From a virus, in the IMG/VR virus record IMGVR_UViG_3300025669_000192, positions 1 to 24,006 of that record: 24,006 nucleotides of DNA; one strand, given 5' to 3'. The notes under the pieces were generated by a model that searched no databases, was not told the DNA's origin, and saw only the letters and a program-made list of their open reading frames with translations. Position numbers and translations under genes: made by a program. Position 1 is the first letter of the stretch, and each line of letters starts with the position of its first letter. This document shows, in pieces, positions 20,385-24,006 of this stretch.

Positions 20385-23147
20385 ATGGTTCGGATATACC
20401 CAGTCATAGCCAGCCGTGGACGACAGAACGAGTTAGATAAACAACTCCGACTGCTTACCCCACAATTGGCAGACGACGAACTAATCACCGTTGTAATTGA
20501 CGGTGACAATGCCGGGTATGCCCTTGGCCAACCCAAGCGCGTAAAGTTTGTTGAGTTGCGCGAGTCCGTGGGCGTGGATTCAGCGCGGCGCATTGGGAAT
20601 AGCCTCGTGCCGGAAGACGGGATTGTACTTGAAATAGACGACCACGATTATGCGGAACAGACCTTGCTGGCAGAGGTTCGCGCCGCCTTTGAGGATGAGT
20701 CAACCAACGTCGTCTATTGCGATATCACATTGACTGACCCGGAGAACATCGTCAACCGCCCCAAGCATAAGACACCCGGGCCATCAATGGAGCGTGGCCA
20801 TCAGGGTTACGGCATGCGAGCGTATCGCAAGTGGCTTTATGAGGCCGTGGGCGGATACCCGGACGAGTTCTACCCCGCGAATGATATGGCCCTGATGTGC
20901 AAGATCGAGCAGCTTTGTGGCCACAGTGGAATCGTCTTGATACAGAAGCCGCTTGTCAAGGTCACGGTTGATGGGCAGGGCATCAGCGTCAAGAACAAGG
21001 ACGCCCAAGAGAAGGCCGCCAGCCGCGTGTTGGACATCGCTTGTAATGCTGGCTTTGACTTGCCCTGGGAGTTGCGGCAAAAGGATAGCGCATCGAGCAA
21101 GCCGCGAACCATCGAGCCCGTTAGTGCGATTGCGGCGCCCACTGTTGCAAATGCCAAGGCCCCCAGGAAGCCCCACGTCCTGCTTGTGACTGAAATAGTA
21201 GGCCATGGCAGGGGTGGTGGCGAGATGTCAATGTTGGGGTACCTCAGAGGAGCAGCCAAGCGCGGGTATCGTGTTAGCGCCCTGTACGCCAAGGACGCCG
21301 GGGATAAACCGCTTGCGGAGGACTGGCTTGAGCTTCACAAACTTGACACCGCCAGCCTCAGGGACAAGCGCGTATCTGCAAACGCGGAAGTCAATTCCGC
21401 AATTTGCGCCATCAACCCCGATATCATTGTGACAGAGGTCCGCACGTCCGCCAACATCGCCACGCTATGCGAAGCGCTGAATATCCCACTGATTACGATG
21501 GTCCAGTTCTGGCACAATATTATCAAGACCGATAGCGGCGGCTGGGATGCTCTTCATAAGCGCCCGATAGCCAAAGAAGCCCAAGACACATGGGGCGTTG
21601 CGCGACTCAGTAAAAGCGCGGCCCTGCTGGCCAATAGCGACTTTACCGCAAGCGTCATTGAGGATGTGTTCGGGCGCAAGGCAGCCGCTGTTGTCTATCC
21701 GCCCATTGATGCCGCAAGCGTGAAGGTGGACAAGCGCGAGGCTAGGTATGTTGTGTGTCCAAGTGTCCAAGCTGGCAAGGGTAGCATGATATTCTTGTCA
21801 CTGGCCGAGCGACACCCCGAGATAGACTTTCTGTTGCTGGCTGGCGACAACAAGCATTCCCGGGAATCGGATGTCATTGATAGGGCTGGATCGCTGGCAA
21901 ATGTTACCGTCAATAACGAGTGGGTTTCCGACATGCGAACCGTCTACGCTGAGACGGCTTGTTTGTTCATTGGAACACAGACTTGCGAATCATTCAGTCG
22001 CGCATCAGCAGAAGCCAGGGCCAACGGTATCCCGCTACTGGTCTCTGACGCCGGGAACCTTGTCAACATGGCAGCAGACGGCGCGGGCGTTGTGGTACCC
22101 AGGAACGCGCCGATAGAAGCGTGGGATGCAGGGCTTGTCAAGGCGCTTGCTTTGACCCCAGAGGCTACCAGTGCGTTTTGTGTGGACCATTCGGGTAGAT
22201 TTGCCAAGGCCCTTGACAATAACCGCAACCTAAGCGATGTGGTGTTTATCAAGCCCGACGCGCCCGGCGTATCTGAGGGAGTTGCGCAGTTCGGCCAGAC
22301 TTGCGGGACATCTGAAATTGAGTGGCTTCCGAATGCCGCAGACGTGGTGCAATACTCGCTTACCATTCTGCCCGGCCACTATAGCGCGAACTTCTCCGAG
22401 CAAGTCAATAACAAGTTGGCTTATTGGTGGTGTTCACATACTGCGCAGATGGATACGAGCCGCCACGAGATGGACAACCTACTCATGGCGCTTGGCGATG
22501 TAGTTCAACATGGCAACCGCTTCATGTGCCTAACCTCGAAACCGGACGCGGACGCTTGGGCCAAGGCGCTAGGCACTGACCGGATCAAGTGGCTTCCCAA
22601 TGTAATGACCATTCCCAAGGCGCCCAAGAAAGCCAAATACAAAGAATGCGGCGTCTTTATCCCCGGCCCGTTCGGAGTTCGCAAGAATATCTATACCGCA
22701 ATGCTGGCCTGCTCGATGGCCAAGGCAGAGGCGCACGTCACATCAATAAACATAGCCAAGTGTCCGAACCTAGAGACCATGGCGAAGCGGCTTGGCGTTC
22801 GGCTGCATGTCCACGACTGCCCCACGGTTGCGGATGTAAGAGCAGTCGCCAGCCGTTGCCACGCGGGGATTATGGTTTCAACCGCTGAGACGTATTGCTT
22901 CGCGGCGGCTGAGATTGTCGCGTCCGGTACGCCATGCGTTTATTGGGATGGCATACCGATTCTGCGCGGCGGGCCTAAAGAGTTATGCGTTATCAACCCA
23001 ACCGACATAGACGATATCGTGCCGTCACTCTCAGCGGCTATAGTGGGCGGTAGCTTGGCCAAACAACAGCTTGCACAGATGCGAACCCTTACCGACAAAT
23101 GGAACGCAGCAGCCCGGGCAACCCTGGAGGATATTCTTGATGCGTGA
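20385..23147 (+). CDS. Three-domain glycosyltransferase (920 aa)
   Basis: Residues 1-235 look like a GT-A (GT2-like) domain: a YPVIASRGR start, ESVGVDSARRIGNSL, and EIDDHD (D85, D86, D88) as the metal-binding DxD motif. Residues from about 264 (KPHVLLVTE, then GRGGGE) to 640 form a GT-B, GT4-like domain with CESFSRASAE, the E-x7-E motif of retaining enzymes (E535, E543). A second GT-B-like unit reaches the end, with another E-x7-E, AETYCFAAAE (E835, E843), and GTPCVYWDG. It should move sugars from nucleotide sugars to an acceptor. It sits where head or tail genes are expected, after the capsid gene. The acceptor is unknown; capsid, tail or host surface are candidates. It overlaps the next gene by 8 bases. 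Confidence 0.85.
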   Translation: MVRIYPVIASRGRQNELDKQLRLLTPQLADDELITVVIDGDNAGYALGQPKRVKFVELRESVGVDSARRIGNSLVPEDGIVLEIDDHDYAEQTLLAEVRAAFEDESTNVVYCDITLTDPENIVNRPKHKTPGPSMERGHQGYGMRAYRKWLYEAVGGYPDEFYPANDMALMCKIEQLCGHSGIVLIQKPLVKVTVDGQGISVKNKDAQEKAASRVLDIACNAGFDLPWELRQKDSASSKPRTIEPVSAIAAPTVANAKAPRKPHVLLVTEIVGHGRGGGEMSMLGYLRGAAKRGYRVSALYAKDAGDKPLAEDWLELHKLDTASLRDKRVSANAEVNSAICAINPDIIVTEVRTSANIATLCEALNIPLITMVQFWHNIIKTDSGGWDALHKRPIAKEAQDTWGVARLSKSAALLANSDFTASVIEDVFGRKAAAVVYPPIDAASVKVDKREARYVVCPSVQAGKGSMIFLSLAERHPEIDFLLLAGDNKHSRESDVIDRAGSLANVTVNNEWVSDMRTVYAETACLFIGTQTCESFSRASAEARANGIPLLVSDAGNLVNMAADGAGVVVPRNAPIEAWDAGLVKALALTPEATSAFCVDHSGRFAKALDNNRNLSDVVFIKPDAPGVSEGVAQFGQTCGTSEIEWLPNAADVVQYSLTILPGHYSANFSEQVNNKLAYWWCSHTAQMDTSRHEMDNLLMALGDVVQHGNRFMCLTSKPDADAWAKALGTDRIKWLPNVMTIPKAPKKAKYKECGVFIPGPFGVRKNIYTAMLACSMAKAEAHVTSINIAKCPNLETMAKRLGVRLHVHDCPTVADVRAVASRCHAGIMVSTAETYCFAAAEIVASGTPCVYWDGIPILRGGPKELCVINPTDIDDIVPSLSAAIVGGSLAKQQLAQMRTLTDKWNAAARATLEDILDA

Positions 23148-23346
23148 CACGCTTGACATTGTAATGCCAGCGGTGCGGCGCCCGGAGATATTAGACAAGG
23201 CGCTCGAATCCTGGAAGCCATTTTTCGCGGGCTACGATTGCCGCCTGATAGTCAACCTTGACGCGCTGATAAGCCCTGAATGGCTGGCGAAGCGCAATTA
23301 CATGGTGGTCGCAAGTGACCGAGATTGGGAGGGAAGCGATGAGTGA
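23140..23346 (+). CDS. Truncated GT2-like glycosyltransferase fragment (68 aa)
   Basis: The ATG at 23140 has GGAGG 9 bases upstream and overlaps the end of the large glycosyltransferase. DTLDIVMPAVRRPEILDKALESW is the first strand-helix of GT-A glycosyltransferases, in which a short sequence such as V-x-T-Y-N-R-P is normal. The next strand (DCRLIVNLDALI) is also recognisable, but the protein stops after 68 residues, before any DxD motif or acceptor part. The following gene starts inside it. It may be a decayed gene or a small remnant with another use. Confidence 0.55.
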   Translation: MRDTLDIVMPAVRRPEILDKALESWKPFFAGYDCRLIVNLDALISPEWLAKRNYMVVASDRDWEGSDE

Positions 23347-23932
23347 CTTTGACGTAAAGGATGTGTGCTATCCGAAGATTGGGAGCCTGATAACTGAGGC
23401 AGACGCCTTGCTTCTGCAGAAGTGTTGCGGGATTGCGGACGCCAAGACCATCCTTGAGATTGGAACCAAGCGCGGGGGAAGCGCCATTGTCTTGGCCAAA
23501 GAAGTTGAGAAGCGCAAGGGTCGCTTGTACTGCATGGACCCGAACTTCAACGCGAACCTTGCGGGGGACCTGGAAGACTTTGAGGTAGACCATCTGATAG
23601 AACTTATCTGCGGTTACTCGCCATGGGCTGGCCGTGGGATAGTGCCAGATGAACTTGACATGCTATGGATCGACGGCGACCACAGCATCCTTGGCGCGTT
23701 GGCGGACTTCATCTATTGGGAACCGCGTGTGCGCGTTGGTGGCGTTGTGGCGTTCCATGATTACTCTAGGCGCGGAGTTGTACCCAAGACAGCCAGCGTA
23801 GAGACCGCCGTTGACTTGATCCTACATGAGCGCAAAGACCTTGAAGAGATTGGCTTTGTTGGCAAGCCCGATGGCGGCACGATTGCATTCCAAAAGACCG
23901 CGCTACCCGAACTGGATGACAGCAATGTCTAA
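23339..23932 (+). CDS. Class I SAM-dependent methyltransferase (197 aa)
   Basis: ILEIGTKRGGSAIVLAKEV is the glycine-rich SAM-binding motif I. RLYCMDPNF gives the acidic end of the second strand, and LDMLWIDGDHSILGALADF with VGGVVAFHDYSR matches the Methyltransf_24 or cephalosporin-hydroxylase-like group, enzymes that often act on sugars or small molecules. The ATG at 23339 follows GGGAGGGA by 4 bases. Coming right after glycosyltransferases, it may methylate the same glycan; that is inference from the neighbourhood. The end overlaps the last gene by 8 bases. Confidence 0.75.
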   Translation: MSDFDVKDVCYPKIGSLITEADALLLQKCCGIADAKTILEIGTKRGGSAIVLAKEVEKRKGRLYCMDPNFNANLAGDLEDFEVDHLIELICGYSPWAGRGIVPDELDMLWIDGDHSILGALADFIYWEPRVRVGGVVAFHDYSRRGVVPKTASVETAVDLILHERKDLEEIGFVGKPDGGTIAFQKTALPELDDSNV

Positions 23933-24006
23933 TCACCTTGACATAGACCTATACGGGCAGCCAGTCAAGATTGTTGACGAATACATCAATGAGTACGTTT
24001 ACCGCG
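23925..24006 (+). CDS. 5' end of a gene cut by the window edge
   Basis: An ATG inside the end of the methyltransferase gene opens a frame that continues to the right edge: MSNHLDIDLYGQPVKIVDEY in its first 20 residues, 27 in all. The tight overlap matches the style of the other genes. The ribosome binding site is poor (GATGACAG), so translation may depend on coupling. Too little is visible to assign a function. Confidence 0.55.
   Translation, partial: MSNHLDIDLYGQPVKIVDEYINEYVYR

Overview
The window is a contiguous piece of a tailed double-stranded DNA bacteriophage genome (Caudoviricetes) with an HK97-type head. It could also be a prophage or a metagenomic contig of one. Every gene I accept is on the + strand. 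Genes are tightly packed, often with ATGA or TAATG overlaps, and most have clear AGGAGG-type ribosome binding sites. The host cannot be named from the sequence. The strong Shine-Dalgarno sites and three copies of a textbook sigma-70 promoter (TTGACA, 17 bp, TATAAT) show only that it is a bacterium with standard housekeeping transcription.

Layout. (1) 1-2.5 kb: small early genes of unknown function. Two are preceded by copies of the same non-coding cassette. A zinc-ribbon protein has its own perfect promoter. A 374-residue protein ends in thirteen 18-residue repeats. (2) 2.5-4.7 kb: a recombination pair, made of a RecB/Cas4-like PD-(D/E)XK exonuclease with four cysteines placed for an Fe-S cluster and a likely RecT-like annealing protein. 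(3) 4.7-6.5 kb: small zinc-binding, Lar-like and helix-turn-helix proteins, separated by three intergenic stretches with strong inverted repeats. The last looks like a short independently transcribed RNA with a perfect promoter and an intrinsic terminator. (4) 6.6-10.1 kb: the replication region, with an HNH nuclease, a DnaD-like initiator or helicase loader, a zinc-finger protein, a small XRE repressor, SSB and a coiled-coil protein. (5) 10.1-12.5 kb: a structured intergenic stretch, a DNA-binding-like protein that may be the small terminase, small membrane proteins, a RuvC-like resolvase lacking one expected acidic residue, and very small possible ORFs. (6) 12.5-14.4 kb: a ParB-like protein, a SAM-dependent methyltransferase-like protein and a radical-SAM protein in one operon. 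(7) 14.4-20.4 kb: head morphogenesis, with large terminase, a portal-MuF fusion, prohead protease with an acidic tail, major capsid protein and a small connector-like protein. (8) 20.4-24 kb: a 920-residue protein with three glycosyltransferase domains, a truncated glycosyltransferase-like fragment, a SAM methyltransferase and the start of another gene.

How the parts fit. The exonuclease, annealing protein, SSB and RuvC-like protein together suggest a phage that replicates or repairs by recombination. The DnaD-like protein would recruit the host replicative helicase. Terminase, portal, protease and capsid build and fill the head. The glycosyltransferase and methyltransferase genes sit directly after the capsid genes, where tail genes would be expected, so I infer they may decorate the virion or the host surface.

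The least explained parts are the repeat protein at 1400-2524, the RNA candidate at about 6418-6533, the ParB/methyltransferase/radical-SAM cassette, and the three-domain glycosyltransferase inside the structural module. Domain calls come from reading motifs by eye. No database search was run.
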